A stretch of DNA of 64,000 nucleotides, taken from Schistosoma haematobium (Eukaryota; Platyhelminthes; Trematoda; Strigeidida; Schistosomatidae). The notes below the pieces were generated by a model. It was given only the letters and a program-made list of their open reading frames with translations. It ran no database searches and had not been told where the DNA came from. The position numbers and the translations under genes are program-made. Where the stretch lies: NCBI RefSeq assembly GCF_000699445.3, contig NC_067195.1, positions 89,104,493 to 89,168,492 on the forward strand, in the 5' to 3' direction. Shown in pieces: positions 46,245-57,394 of this stretch (position 1 is its first letter; each line of letters starts with the position of its first letter).

Positions 46245-46601
46245 TCACGATAAATTAATTAGACCATGTTGTACAGAAGGTTTCTGGTTATTACCGTAAT
46301 ATTCATCCATCTCACCTTGTTCCCGAATATTATTTATTTCATACCGACGTTGTTCATCCTCCATATGTGCACAATATGAATAGATGCCATACAACACGCG
46401 TAATACAGCACTGCTATCGCCTGCAACAATTTCTTCAAGTTTTGCTGGAGGTTCAACCATACCAGCTGCTTGAATAAGTTCAAAGGCTAGTTTAACATTT
46501 GATGTACACAATTCTTCTGTTGTTGGTGTTGGATAATATGCATGAAATGCTACAAAATAGCCATCAATAAGACCCATTAAATAGAATAAGTAAGACACCA
46601 T
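46245..46601 (-). CDS. parvin: Parvin homologue, C-terminal exon (second calponin-homology domain)
   Basis: Parvins are focal-adhesion adaptors that bind integrin-linked kinase (through CH2) and paxillin. The exon starts directly after an acceptor (GTTTACAG|ATGGTG). Residues 8-80 align along the CH2 domain of animal parvins: LMGLIDGYFVAFHAYYPTP, NVKLAFELIQAAGM, EEIVAGD and VLRVLYGIYSYC correspond to the family's LMGLLEGYF, NVxFAFELMQ, EDIVN and LRVLYNLF. Animal parvins normally end a few residues after this point. Here about 35 more codons follow to the TGA at 46245. A strong donor (GAACAAG|GTGAGA) within them suggests either a longer tail or splicing onward. AATAAA is present about 170 bp downstream. 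Upstream exons, including CH1, were not found; the RTE-filled region above 46.8 kb would be intron. Confidence 0.75.
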   Translation of the reverse strand: MVSYLFYLMGLIDGYFVAFHAYYPTPTTEELCTSNVKLAFELIQAAGMVEPPAKLEEIVAGDSSAVLRVLYGIYSYCAHMEDEQRRYEINNIREQGEMDEYYGNNQKPSVQHGLINLS

Positions 46602-46784
46602 CTGTAAACTAATGATCGTAGAATGAATAAAATGGGAACATTTCCTTCAGTTAATTATAAAACTAAAGAAAATAGATTTTACAAAACTGTGTAACTCGAA
46701 AACCAACCAGAGAGTACAATACACTAAGTTAAATTTATTAGGTTACAGATACATGTATCATCTGTATAAAAACTTTGGTGTGAA

Positions 46785-49720
46785 CCAATAACATCAGTCA
46801 ATCAGTCAGTCAGTCGGCTACAACGTAGGACCAGGCACATATATGCATCGATCCAAGTTGCCATACCGCATTAGCACAGCAAGATGAACACCGGATTCAT
46901 AGGAGTAGTTAAGTCAATAGTGGCAATATATGAAAGATTGCATATAAGGATATAGTACAGGAAGAAAGATTTAGTACATAGAAAGGAAGATATGAAGCGA
47001 TTTTAATCTCTTAGTTTAAGGGAAGACAGACAGTGTATACACCGACGCCACTGTGATCGATTCTGAGCCATCTCACCAAGAGTCTACAACCATTGGTTAC
47101 GATAGTCACGTGGACCCTAACTGAGTAGTCTGCATCTACCAACATGGTTCAGACCAGATGTTAGTGTCTTCAAGCACTAATGCCACGTTTTGGTTTGGCC
47201 ACCCCTAACTTTCTTCCAACCATCCCCAACACCCGTTAGCATTGCACGTCGTGGTAATCGGTGTTCAGGCACACTCAACACGTAGCCCAACCATCTCAGT
47301 CGATGAAGACTCACAACCTCATCAACTGATTTACCATACCCTATCTAACCTCACTGTTACTTACCCGGTGATACCAGCAGATGCAAGCAATATTTCTAAG
47401 ACATCTGTTTACTTATTTATTTATTTAAACATATAAACATTAGTACAAGGAGGCACCAAGTAGATATGCGCCACACAAATCATTCGACTTGTGTGAGGGC
47501 TGGGATACTGCCGGGTGCCCAAACCGAAGCAGGTGGTTTTCTTAGGGGCCACACCCCAAGCCTTTGACCTAAAGGTCTAACCCACAAGGCAGTGGAGCAT
47601 CGTAAGGAGATCCAGTCCCATGGTAGCCGGTGGCCAACGATTGGTTCATACGCCATTTGTTCCCTCAGGATACTGGAGCCCATGTGCAACATTGATTTGG
47701 TTTGGGGTCCGGTTACAGCGCCGGACATTCGCTTTTCGTCCTCTCATTTTCGCAAACAACACCCCTGTCACGAGAAGGCAGTGAGTAGGACTTCCTGGCA
47801 GAGGCTGTATACGCGTGGCCATGTGAGAGCATTTCGAGAGGGAGGCGGCCCCACCCCACTCTCGGTCATACCAGGGCATTTGGGGGCAAGACATCTGTGG
47901 TCAAACACTAGTAGCTTACGAGTGTCTTCTACTCTTAATGGCCATGTTTCGTGGCCGTAAAATAGAGCAGAACGAACTGCCGCGCAGTACACTTGTCCTT
48001 TTATTGATAGACGGATATCTCGCCTTCACCATAGATGACGTAAGTTAGCAAAAGCAAAACGAGCTTTCCGAATCCGTGCTGAGATTTCGTCAGACACCAA
48101 CCCATTAGGGCTAATTAGACTTCAAAGACAAGTGAAGTTGTCAACGCGTTCGACTACTTCACTCCCTGTATTTAGTTCAGATGTTGACGCAGGCCAGTCC
48201 TGGAGCAACAACTTGCATTTAGAGGGAGAGAAGCTCATTCTAAACATTCTGGTATAGTTGCTTAGTGCCACCAGAAGACTCTTCATTTTATCAGTGTCTT
48301 CACCAAACAGGACTATGTTGTCTGCGTATTCCAAGTCGACAAGTGGACCTCCTGGAAGGAGATCAATACCCGAGAATTCAGTCGACGTGAATGTTATTTC
48401 CATCAGTAGGTCTGTGATGAAGTTAAACAAAATGGAGAAAGTGGGCAGCCTTGACGGACGCAAAACCAGATGACAAGTCGCCATCAGCTCTGACTCGACT
48501 AGTGGTGTTCGGGTAAAGAGCCCTCACAAGGTTTACGTACTTCTGAGGTACGCCTTTCAATGACAGGCACTGCCACAGAATGTCGCGGTCTACGGAGTCA
48601 ACTGCTGCTTTTAAGTCAAGAAAGACCACCATTGTCGGACGCCGATAAGTATGCCTGTGTTCTAGAACCTGACGAATGGTGAATATGTGGTCTATGCATC
48701 CATGACCAGGTCTGAAGACAGACTGATTTTCTCGTGTCTGCAGTTCACGAGTCTTAGTTGGGCGTCCAATAATTATCGAGGCTAGTACTTTAGATACTAT
48801 ATTAGTTAAACTAATCCCTCTATGGTTGTCACAGGATGATTTTAACCCTACCTTATATATTGTGACGATAAGTGATTGTGACCAGTCAGATGGAATAACG
48901 TCTAACTCCCAGATCTTAGCCAAAATATTAGTCCACCTAATCGCTAAGATTGGTCCACCATCCTTAAAGACCTCTAGAGCCAATCCATCTGGACCAACTG
49001 CCATTCCTCGTTTCAGACTAGCTATAGCCTTTTGAACTTATGCTAGAGTTGGGGGACCTACTTCAATGTTCCATTCACACTGTCTGGGAATGATGGGTAG
49101 TTGTAGAGTAGCTGGAGACCAGCTGAACTGCTTTTTAATGTGTTTCGCCGATCTTTCTAAACGTCTGGACTGGGAGCAGATGAGTGTCGTCTTTTTCCGA
49201 GATATTCTCACTTACATTTGACTCAGTAATTCCAGTTTCTTTTATTAATCTGTAAAGCTGTCTTGTGTTCCATATAGCCGCCGCCTTTTCCATCTCTTTT
49301 GCTTTCGTTGCCCACCACTGCTCACGGTCGTTCCTTAGACTTTTGCTTAACCTAGATCTGATTTGTTTTCGCTCTTCATCGTGTTCAGAACCCGATGGGA
49401 TGAGTTTACGAGAATCCATCAGTGCAATAGACCTTGAAAGGAATCCATTGGTTCTTTGTAACCCTGTGGCCTAAATCACTAATAGATGTCACTGCTATTT
49501 CCACAGCTGCTTGTATATCTTTCCAAGCAACATCTGGGTCAGCCTCGTTTTCCGAACTACCTAAGTGTGACCTCAGTTGTTCCTGGAACCTACTTTTGGT
49601 TTTCTCGTTACTCAATTCAGTTCTAATGGGTCCTTTTTGTGCGGCTTTTCTGCGTCCAGCGAAACGCAAGCAGACATATGTGAGGTTGAGAGCGAAGATT
49701 ATCAGAAAGCCGAAATAATG
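46785..49720 (-). mobile_element. RTE-like (SR3/Perere-type) retrotransposon, 5' truncated, decayed
   Basis: On the - strand it starts in the endonuclease-RT linker (LRFAGRRKAAQKGP near 49680). It runs through RNDREQWWATKAKEMEKAAA (49340-49280) and RT (AVGPDGLALEVFKDG, FRPGHGCIDHIF, VVFLDLKAAVDSVDRD, GPLVDLEYADNIVLFGED). The active site reads YADN, an inactivating change. It then reads LPLRVEDTRKLLVFDHRCL, is split by a foreign insertion (47409-47887), and resumes with RNIACICWYHRV to the 3' end. Frameshifts occur at about 49410, 49140 and 48450. Confidence 0.88.
47409..47887 (-). mobile_element. Non-autonomous retroposon made of RTE 5'-UTR sequence with (TAAA)n tail
   Basis: The 479-bp insertion is flanked by an exact 11-bp target duplication AAGACATCTGT (47398-47408 and 47888-47898). 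Removing it restores the RTE reading frame (FDHRCL|RNIACIC). Read on the - strand, its 3' half matches the 5' untranslated region at 51890-52110 (GCACATGGGCTCCAGTATCC, CGGTTTGGGCACCC). It finishes with ACTAATGTTTATATG and (TAAA)n. It carries no protein-coding region. Confidence 0.85.
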
Positions 49721-49914
49721 AACTGGTCGTCGTGTCAGTTGACTAAATCTTCAATAAGTAATGCTAAATAATTGTTCAGTTGTTACATGTCGGTAAATGT
49801 ATTGTGATGAGTGTTTATAAAACATGATAGTAGGCAGAGCTTCAACGACAAAACATCAGATTGTGAACCAACCTGTTAAAATCTGAAGAGTGGTAGGTTT
49901 CTGAGAATACCAGT

Positions 49915-50645
49915 CAGTCATAAATGTAGAACCTGTACGTATGTGCATCTGTTCAAGTTGTCATACCTCATTAACACAGAGATAAATTTGTCAGGCCAAA
50001 TCTCATGATAGTACAGGCAGTAACAGTAACAGTGGGAATAGAAAAAACTAAGCGTCGAACAGACGACCTAAAAAGAAAATCTAAATAAGCGCAATATAAA
50101 CAAAAATATGTTATGAGGAATGTAGAGTTTCATTATGTCGGGGAAGACAAAAAATAGATGCACATGCGCCATTCCAAACAATTTTGAGCCATGTCATTCA
50201 AAGTCTGACCATTGGTTACGATAATCACGCGGACCACAACCAGGTAATCTATACTTGCTAACATGGCTAAGTCCAATTGTCAGTAACATCACGTACTGAT
50301 GCCATGTTTTGGCTCGGTCGCCCCTATCTTTCTTCTAGCTAGCAACTGCTGCACCAGAAAACATCACTCGTCGAGGTAAACGGTGGCTGGGTATACGTAA
50401 CACATCCCAACCACCTCAGTTGATGAGGACTTACTACCTCACCAGTCGGTTCCCTATCCTCACCTGGCACTCTATTCTTAACCCAGACATTGCTTACTCC
50501 GTGGTTGCAAAGCAAAATACACGGACAATGCTTCGTAGACACCTATAACCAAATGCCAGTGACCCACTAATATCCTTTACTCTTAATGGCCACGCTTCAC
50601 ATCCACAAACTATAACGGAGCGAACGGCTGCGCAATAAACCCGCC
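49915..50645 (-). mobile_element. RTE-like (SR3-type) retrotransposon 3' end
   Basis: On the - strand the C-terminal coding remnant (SNVWVKNRVPGEDREPTG, VVSPHQLRWLGCV) and the 3' untranslated region are present. The + strand begins CAGTCAGTCATAAATG, as at 46798 and 32432. It is severely 5' truncated and decayed. Confidence 0.75.
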
Positions 50646-51885
50646 CTGTAAGATGACTTACCTACGCACCCTATTACTTCTAAACAACCCCTCACTTGTT
50701 TTGATAACGGAAAGTTGCCTGTCCTCCGATACCACAGACACATATCTACAAATAGACACCTATGAGCTCTTCCGCTGTGATCGAGTCACCAAGAAGGGTG
50801 GTGGTTGTCTCGTTTATGTATCAAAAAATTTGAGAGCGGAAATCTATAGCGACCACGTCCTCAGCAAACTTCCTGAATCGATACGGCTTACTGTGCACAC
50901 TCTAAAATACTAATCGATGCAATATACTACAATTCAACTGCATATAAGTGAAATCATTTTGACTTCACTAAAATTGTATGTGGTGAAATCCACCTCTGGA
51001 AAACACATTCTATTGTGCTTTGAAAGCATACACCAGTATACACGGCTCAACAACATGTACACCTGCCTACACGAAATCACAACATTCTTGACTTGATATT
51101 CTGTCATAATGTCACACCAACATCAATGGTGGTTGGCGAAAAGTTTCACAACAGCGATCATAAAATAGTCCTCTGCACCCTTCCGATTCTTGCCATATGC
51201 AACAAATTAAAGACATTAAACACGCGATTCCAATATAGAGACTATGCAAACGCTGACTGCGAAAACTTTCGATTTCTAATAAAGCACTCTGACTGGGGCA
51301 GTTTCTTTACCAGTAATAACCTCTTAGAAACATTAGAAATATTCAATATCACCACCAAATCTGCACTAGACACTACTATACCCTCTAAAATTGGTTTTAA
51401 AACAATTACTCCCTATGTAAACTAAAAGACTAGGTCTAAACTACGAAAACCGAAAAGGATGTACTAAATATAAAAAGACTTCAGTGCCCTGCACCAGATA
51501 TACTCTGTACTTGACGGAGTACAAAGTCAACACAACAAGCATAAACAGGTAGAGGAACGTACTGCGCTCGCTGCTGCATCTAAAGCCCAAGCCCTATGTC
51601 GTCTCCTCACGAAACGCATAAGAAAGAACACAGACCACAACATTCACTCCTTACTGCACGATGGAGTAACGTATAATGACCAAACCGTCATATGTGAACT
51701 ATTAAGTGAATGGTTTCCTCACAATCGGAATACATCTGATGCTCCAGATATCGACATAAAGTGCACCGGCAAAACTATCTTAGTACCATAAACTTCGACA
51801 TTAGGAGTATACATACCGCCATTAAAACCCTTAAGCCAAATGCGAGTTCTGGTGCCGATGACATCCCTTCAATCGTTTATAAAAT
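50646..51885 (+). mobile_element. Non-LTR (Jockey/CR1-group) element of a different lineage, fragment
   Basis: It contains endonuclease pieces LVLITESCLSSDTTDTYL and KKGGGCLVYVSKNLRAEIY (50653-50913), LDLIFCHNV and FHNSDHKIVLCTLP (51093-51200). The linker follows (ALCRLLTKRIRKNTDHNIH), then the first RT motif (LKPNASSGADDIPSIVYKM, about 51828-51884). There it stops exactly at the start of RTE 5'-UTR sequence. It differs in sequence from the CR1-like copies of the first 15 kb. Confidence 0.7.
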
Positions 51886-52190
51886 GTCAGGACCGGGCAA
51901 ATGTCCGGCGCTTTAACCGGATTCCAAATCAATGGTGCACATGGGCTCCAGTATCCTGCGGGAACAAATGGCGTATGAACCAATCGTTGGTCACCGGCTA
52001 CCATGGACTGCATCTCCTTACGATGCTCCACTGCCTTGTGGGTTAGACCTTTAGGTCAAAGGCTCGGGGAGTGGCCCCCAAGATAACCACCTGCTTCGGT
52101 TTGGGCACCCGCGCAGTATCACAGCCCACACACAAATTGATGAACTCTTTATGCCTATGGAGATTACCTTCCTCGCTTTAAAACAAACAA
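51886..52190 (+). mobile_element. RTE-like element 5' untranslated region
   Basis: Starting CAGGACCGGGCAAATGTCCG, it is shared with the retroposon at 47409-47887 in opposite orientation. It interrupts the preceding non-LTR element. Short frames on either strand here (51831-52031, 51840-52046) are incidental. Confidence 0.7.
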
Positions 52191-52194
52191 TTGA

Positions 52195-52285
52195 TTCAGA
52201 TTATTATCATTAGAATTATTGTCATTATTAATACTATTATTATTATTACTACTATTATTGTCATTATTATTATTATTTATTATTG

Positions 52286-52325
<40 letters not shown>

Positions 52326-52330
52326 CTTCC
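52195..52330. repeat. (ATT)n microsatellite
   Basis: About 135 bp of imperfect then perfect ATT triplets between the RTE 5' UTR and its coding region. Open frames across it are low-complexity artefacts. Confidence 0.9.
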
Positions 52331-52425
52331 ACATTATTCACCCTCTTATATACTTATACAGCGGCTCGTCTTTGGTGGAAAACTGTATCTAAACGTTCTC
52401 GAGTCACTGTCCGGTTGAAAATTGT

Positions 52426-55290
52426 ATGTTACCACCGAATACGAGGACTGAAGCAGTTTTTCTGAAACCACGTGCACCATTCAAACTGGCTGCCTTCAAC
52501 GTTCGCACATTTATGCAGGTCGGACAACAGATAGGGCTGGCTATGTCTTTGGAAAGTCTTAATATTGATGTTTGTTGTCTATCCGAGACCCGTATTCAAG
52601 ATTCTGGTGAAGTACTACAAATTCGCTCTCCATCTGTCGCTTCGAAAAGCTTGTTTTACGTGCGCTTATCCGGGGACCCTGTGGCATCTTCGTCCGGTCT
52701 TGCTGGCGTTGGTGTCGCACTAAGCGCTAGAGCTGAGGCAGCACTAGTCGATTGGATCCCCATTAACAGTCGGTTATGTGCTGTTAGATTAGAAAGTTCC
52801 ATCAAAGTGGGAAGAAATCGGCGTGAGAAACGATGTCTTTCGTTATCTCCGCCTATGCTCCGACAGATTGCAGCCCGGATGCAATCAAGGATGAGTTTTA
52901 CCACCAGTTATCAGTTCTTCTCCAGAAAGTGCGTTCGACAGATATTGTAGTACTAGCCGGAGACTTGAATGCTCAGGTCGGGCGTCTAGACACAGAAGAG
53001 TCGTTTAGGTGGCCGATGGGGACTCGTTGGTCGCAGGTCAGATAACGGGGACCGTCTACTGCAACTCTGCACAGACCACAACCTGTTTCTGGCTAGCACT
53101 AACTTTCGGCACAGTCATCGCCGATGTGCCACCTGGCGTCCTCCCTCTGCATCTCAAGCCTGGACTCAGATTGATCACATCGCGATCAGCTACCGCTGGC
53201 GTGGTTGTGTACAAGACTGCCGCTCCTTTTGGAGTACCTATCTGGACTCTGACCATGCCTTGGTCTGCGCCAATCTTGCCTTACTTTTCAGTGGCCAACG
53301 AAGTGACCACCACCAAAAGATTGATGTTTGGTTGCAACTTCTGTTGCAAGTAAGTATCGAACCGAGCTAGCCTCTAGGCTAGTTACCATTCCACCGAAAA
53401 GTATAGATGAGCATTGGTTGCAATTGCATGACGCCATGAAAATGGCGAGAACAGTCAGTTGTGGGTTTGCGAAACGTCCCGCTTTTAAGCACTGGGTTTC
53501 TCCAGGTTCCTTACAACTCATCGAAGCCCGTCGGTCTACTCCGGGTGACCGTGAGTTTGACCATAAACGAAGGATGTTACGTAAGGAAATTGGGCAAAGC
53601 TTGCGTAAGGACCGAGAAGCCTGGTGGTCGATGCGTGCTAACGAGCTGGAAGCAGCAGCTGCATCTGGTAACTACCGGAAGCTCTTCCAGTTCATCCGAG
53701 CCACTGGCAGCAAGAAGTCTGCAAGGAACTCCAACTCTTGAAGCGTTACAAATCACCTGGCCCAGATGACTTACCTCCGGCTCTTTAAAGATGGTGGTGA
53801 CTTTTTGACTAAGGAATTGACGACGTTGTTTACAAAGGTTTGGGAACTAGAGAGTGTGCCAACGTTATGGAATGAGTCGATAGTTGTCCCTATCTTTAAA
53901 AAGGGTTCACGTCGTTCCTGTAACAACTATCGGGGATAAGTCTACTTCCGATTGCGTCCAAGCTATTGGCTTCCGTCATACTTCGTAGGTTGTTCAAACC
54001 CGAGAAAGATTGACTCTCGAGGAGCAGGTTTTCGTTCTGGTCGAGGATGTATTGATCATATCTTCACCCTCCGCCAAATGTTAGAACACCGCCATACTTT
54101 TCAAAGGCCAACAATCGTAGTGTTTCTTGACATCAGGGCTGCCTTCGATTCGTTGGACAGGACTGTTCTCTGGGATTGTCTATTGAAGAAGGGTGTGCCT
54201 GAAGTTTATTAACATCCTGAAAGCCCTATATAAAAACACCTCAGGCAGAGTGAGGGCATACAACCACCTCTCTCCATTGTTCCATTCGAGCAGTGGGGTT
54301 AGGCAGGGTTGCCCAATCTCACCATTCCTCTTCAACTTTGCCATCGATGACATTCTGGAAACAGCTCCGATGAATGTAAGTAATGGGGGTGTGGATCTGT
54401 TGCCTGGAGAAAGACTTCTCGACCTTGAGTATGGACGATATTGTCTTACTGTGCGATAATGCCCAAGGCAAATCCGCACTTAATCAGTTGGCAATCAGTG
54501 TCCGTAGGTATGGTATGTGCTTTGCACCTCGAAGTGCAAAGTACTTCTACAAGACTGGCAGGATTCTAATCCTGTACTCACCCTGGATGGTGAGCAGATA
54601 GAAGTAGTTGAGAAGTTCGTGTATCTGGGTAGCTGCATAAGTGCTGGTGGGGGTGTGAGTGATGAGATCAATGCACGAATAGTGAAAGCCAGAGCGGCTT
54701 ATGCCAATCTGGGCCACCTTTGGCGCCTTCGTGATGTTAGTCTGGCTGTAAAAGGCCGGATCTACAACGCGTCGGTGAGAGCAGTTTTGCTCTATGCTTG
54801 TGAAACCTGGCCTCTCCGAGTTGAGGACGTTAGACGACTCTCTGTTCGATCATCGCTGTCTCCGAAGGATTGCTGACATTCAGTGGCAACACCATGTCAG
54901 TAATGAGGTTCGGCATCGTGTGTTCGGGCAGAGATGATAATCAATTGGTGTCACCATCTTGAAACACCGACTTCGGTGGCTTGGACATGTTCTCCGAATG
55001 TCGTCCCAGAGAATTCCACGTCGTGCATTGTGTGCCGACTCTGGGACTGGTTGGAAGAAGCGGAGAGGTGGTCAGTGCATGACATGGTGTCGCGGGATGG
55101 AAGAAAGCTGCAAAGGACTGGCTGTTGGTCCTTCACGACTCCCTGGTCTGGAGAGAGATGGTGCTACACAGTGGCTAGAGACGTTATCAGATATGGCTCA
55201 GAATAGGAGCCAGTGGCGAACCTGCTGTAACCTTCTTCTTTACTTTCTTCATAAAAGTGGTCGTGTCTCCTTTACCTGAAAGATTTCTTC
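52426..55290 (+). pseudogene. RTE-like endonuclease-reverse transcriptase, near full length but frameshifted
   Basis: The endonuclease blocks are LAAFNVRTFMQVGQQ, VCCLSETRIQDSGE and GVGVALSARAEAALV (52486-52760). After a shift come SFVISAYAPTDCSPDA, LAGDLNAQVG and then QIDHIAISYRWRG. The linker shows KRPAFKHWVSPGSLQLIEAR and LRKDREAWWSMRANELEA (53328-53740). RT blocks are YKSPGPDDLPPALFKDG, FRSGRGCIDHIFTLRQ and VVFLDIRAAFDSLDR (54115-54160), with SGVRQGCPISPFLFNF at 54290. The YADD region (about 54430) is damaged by indels (LEYGRYCL). The C-terminus reads LYACETWPLRVEDVRR and LRWLGHVLRMSSQRIPR, to about 55200. At least six frame changes are visible. It is the best template in the window for the endonuclease missing at 8360. 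Confidence 0.85.
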
Positions 55291-55436
55291 TGATTGTACC
55301 TTTTCGTTCCGTCGTTACTACCACTCTATCTTACCTACTCACATTCAAAGACAACATGGTCTCACAGTATGCTACTACTGATGATGTATGCTGATCAGTG
55401 TATTCCTATCAGCCATCGGTGGAGAGGCTGAATAGA

Positions 55437-55615
55437 AGACTGACGCTTGTTGTGGAGCACATGCTTGGATTCACATGATCCTCTAGTACGAGCACGTATT
55501 TGTATGCGTCTTACTGGACGTAGGAAAGATGCTGCAAGAAAGCCTGTTACGGTTGTACTTAGTGATGATAGTCAAGCTGAGTATATATTTGAGGAACAAC
55601 TAGGAATACACTGAT
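55437..55615 (+). pseudogene. Captured RTE linker fragment, array copy 1
   Basis: It encodes VRARICMRLTGRRKDA and EYIFEEQLG, the same region as residues after the endonuclease SDH motif in the element at 8360 (VRARICVRLSGRRKDA). Further copies are at 57060-57239, 58670-58836, 60280-60455 and 62200-62382. All end in TGA inside the palindrome arm. Confidence 0.85.
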
Positions 55616-56249
55616 CAGCATACATCACAGTAGTAGCATACTGTGAGACCATGTTGTCTGTGAATGTGACTAGGTAAGGCAGTGCCACTGGTCGGTGTTG
55701 TGCATTGCACCAAGTGTTCAAGTGACACGGAACGCTGTGAGAATGTGCAGAGTGTCACCTGGTGGTTATGTGTGCCTGGAGTGATTGTGAACAACTATGA
55801 TGTGGTTGGGACTCGTATGGTGAGTCAACATCCTACTTAAAAATAACACCAGGCACTTATTCAATAACGTTGTCCGGCAGCAACCACTTTGTCTAACTAA
55901 ATTTCCTGCTCTCACTTGTAATTCTCTTTCCAACAACACAAAGCAAAACAACTTTCTAAGCGTGCAAACCATAGTTCACACTTTACAGCATTAAATACAG
56001 CTAAAGCTACAGAGATGGCACCATGGAATACACTTACATAAAAGGTTCAGTCAATTATCAAATAACATGATACCAAGAAATAATAACAACACCAATAACA
56101 ATAAGCTCAGCATTGAAATATACAATATGACGAATTAACAAATAACAACAATAAATACATACATGAGACTCACCGAATAATAAAACTGTCACTTTGGCTT
56201 TAAATATGCAGACTTTGTAGACAAAAATGGTGCATGTTCCAAATGTCAC

Positions 56250-56288
56250 TGCGGCTGCTGCTGATGCTGCTGCTGCTGCTGCTGCTCA
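56250..56288 (+). repeat. (CTG)n trinucleotide tract (repeated in each unit)
   Basis: GCGGCTGCTGCTGATGCTG then CTG repeats; copies at 57870-57908, 59470-59504 and a shorter one at 61091-61108. The dispersed copy has the complementary tract at 27560-27597. Length differs among units. Confidence 0.9.
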
Positions 56289-56634
56289 TCAACCAACTTT
56301 GTTCAAGCTAATTTCCTTTATATCTGATTCCAATGAATAATAATTATAAGAATAATATTATCATCCCGTTAACTGAGTATTTAAAGCAGGCTTAATCTTC
56401 CAGTAGAATTATCAGCTACATCATGCAGTTTCCAGTGTAGCATCAAGTAATCGCCGATAACATTCGGTGACCTGGAATGCTTTAACTAGAGAAGACGGTT
56501 GATAAATGAGCGTGAGCAGGGTCAGTGGAAAAATAACAGTGTAAATAGATGTAGGATGAAGATGGATATGAGTGGGATAAATGGAGGTTAAAGTAAAAAA
56601 AATGTGCATTCCTATCATTTTTCTTGTGGTCGAG

Positions 56635-56696
56635 TGGTCTAAGGCGTTGGATCTGTCCTGCAGTGTTAATGGGCGCCGGATCGAGTCCCAACCACA
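56635..56696 (+). ncRNA. tRNA-Leu/Ser-like pol III promoter head, unit 1
   Basis: TGTGGTCGAGTGGTCTAAGG contains an A box like that of tRNA-Leu/Ser. GGATCGAGTCC differs from the B-box consensus by one base. The ends TGTGGT and ACCACA are complementary. The T stem is not complementary, so it is not a functional tRNA gene. It could act as a pol III promoter. Confidence 0.6.
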
Positions 56697-56863
56697 TCAG
56701 AGTTGTTCACAATCATTGACTCACAACATAACCAACAGGTGACACTCTGCACATTCTCACAGCGTTCCGTGTCACTTGAACACTTGGTGCAATGCACAAC
56801 ACCGACCAGTGGCACTGCCTTACCTAGTCCCACCCACATCATAGCTCTTCACACCACTCACAC

Positions 56864-57394
56864 CATAACCAACAGGTGACACTCTGCACATTCTCACAGC
56901 GTTCCGTGTCACTTGAACACTTGGTGCAATGCACAACACCGACCAGTGGCACTGCCTTACCTAGTCACATTCACAGACAACATGGTCTCACAGTATGCTA
57001 CTACTCTGATGTATGCTGATCAGTGTATTCCTATCAGCCATCGGTGGAGAGGCTGAATAGAAGACTGACGCTTGTTGTGGAGCACATGCTTGATTCACAT
57101 GATCCTCTAGTACGAGCACGTATTTGTATGCGTCTTACTGGACGTAGGAAAGATGCTGCAAGAAAGCCTGTTACGGTTGTACTTAGTGATGATAGTCAAG
57201 CTGAGTATATATTTGAGGAACAACTAGGAATACACTGATCAGCATACATCACAGTAGTAGCATACTGTGAGACCATGTTGTCTGTGAATGTGACTAGGTA
57301 AGGCAGTGCCACTGGTCGGTGTTGTGCATTGCACCAAGTGTTCAAGTGACACGGAACGCTGTGAGAATGTGCAGAGTGTCACCTGGTGGTTATG
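56864..57394. repeat. Large palindrome around the RTE fragment (example from one unit)
   Basis: The left arm 56864-57023 and right arm 57235-57394 are inverted copies of about 160 bp with few differences (CATAACCAACAGGTGACAC versus GTGTCACCTGGTGGTTATG). The 211-bp loop is the RTE fragment. Equivalent palindromes occur at about 58468-58990, 60083-60606 and 62000-62534. The first is partial at 55337-55770. Confidence 0.9.

Noticed and set aside
45626..46601. Direct splicing of the parvin exon to the candidate terminal exon at 45626-45751.
   Set aside because: The strong donor (phase 1) joined to the acceptor at 45752 gives an immediate stop, and no phase-0 donor of quality is present. I kept the two as separate features.
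47592..47960. A 122-codon + strand frame over the RTE 5'-UTR retroposon.
   Set aside because: It crosses the retroposon boundary at 47887 into antisense RTE coding sequence, so it cannot be one gene.
52191..52418. Open frames rich in Ile/Tyr over the ATT tract.
   Set aside because: This is translation of a trinucleotide microsatellite.
56635..56696. A true tRNA gene in the array.
   Set aside because: The A box is good, but the T stem is not complementary, the B box has a mismatch, the anticodon arm is irregular, and the unit 2 copy lacks the B box. I treat it as a tRNA-derived promoter head.
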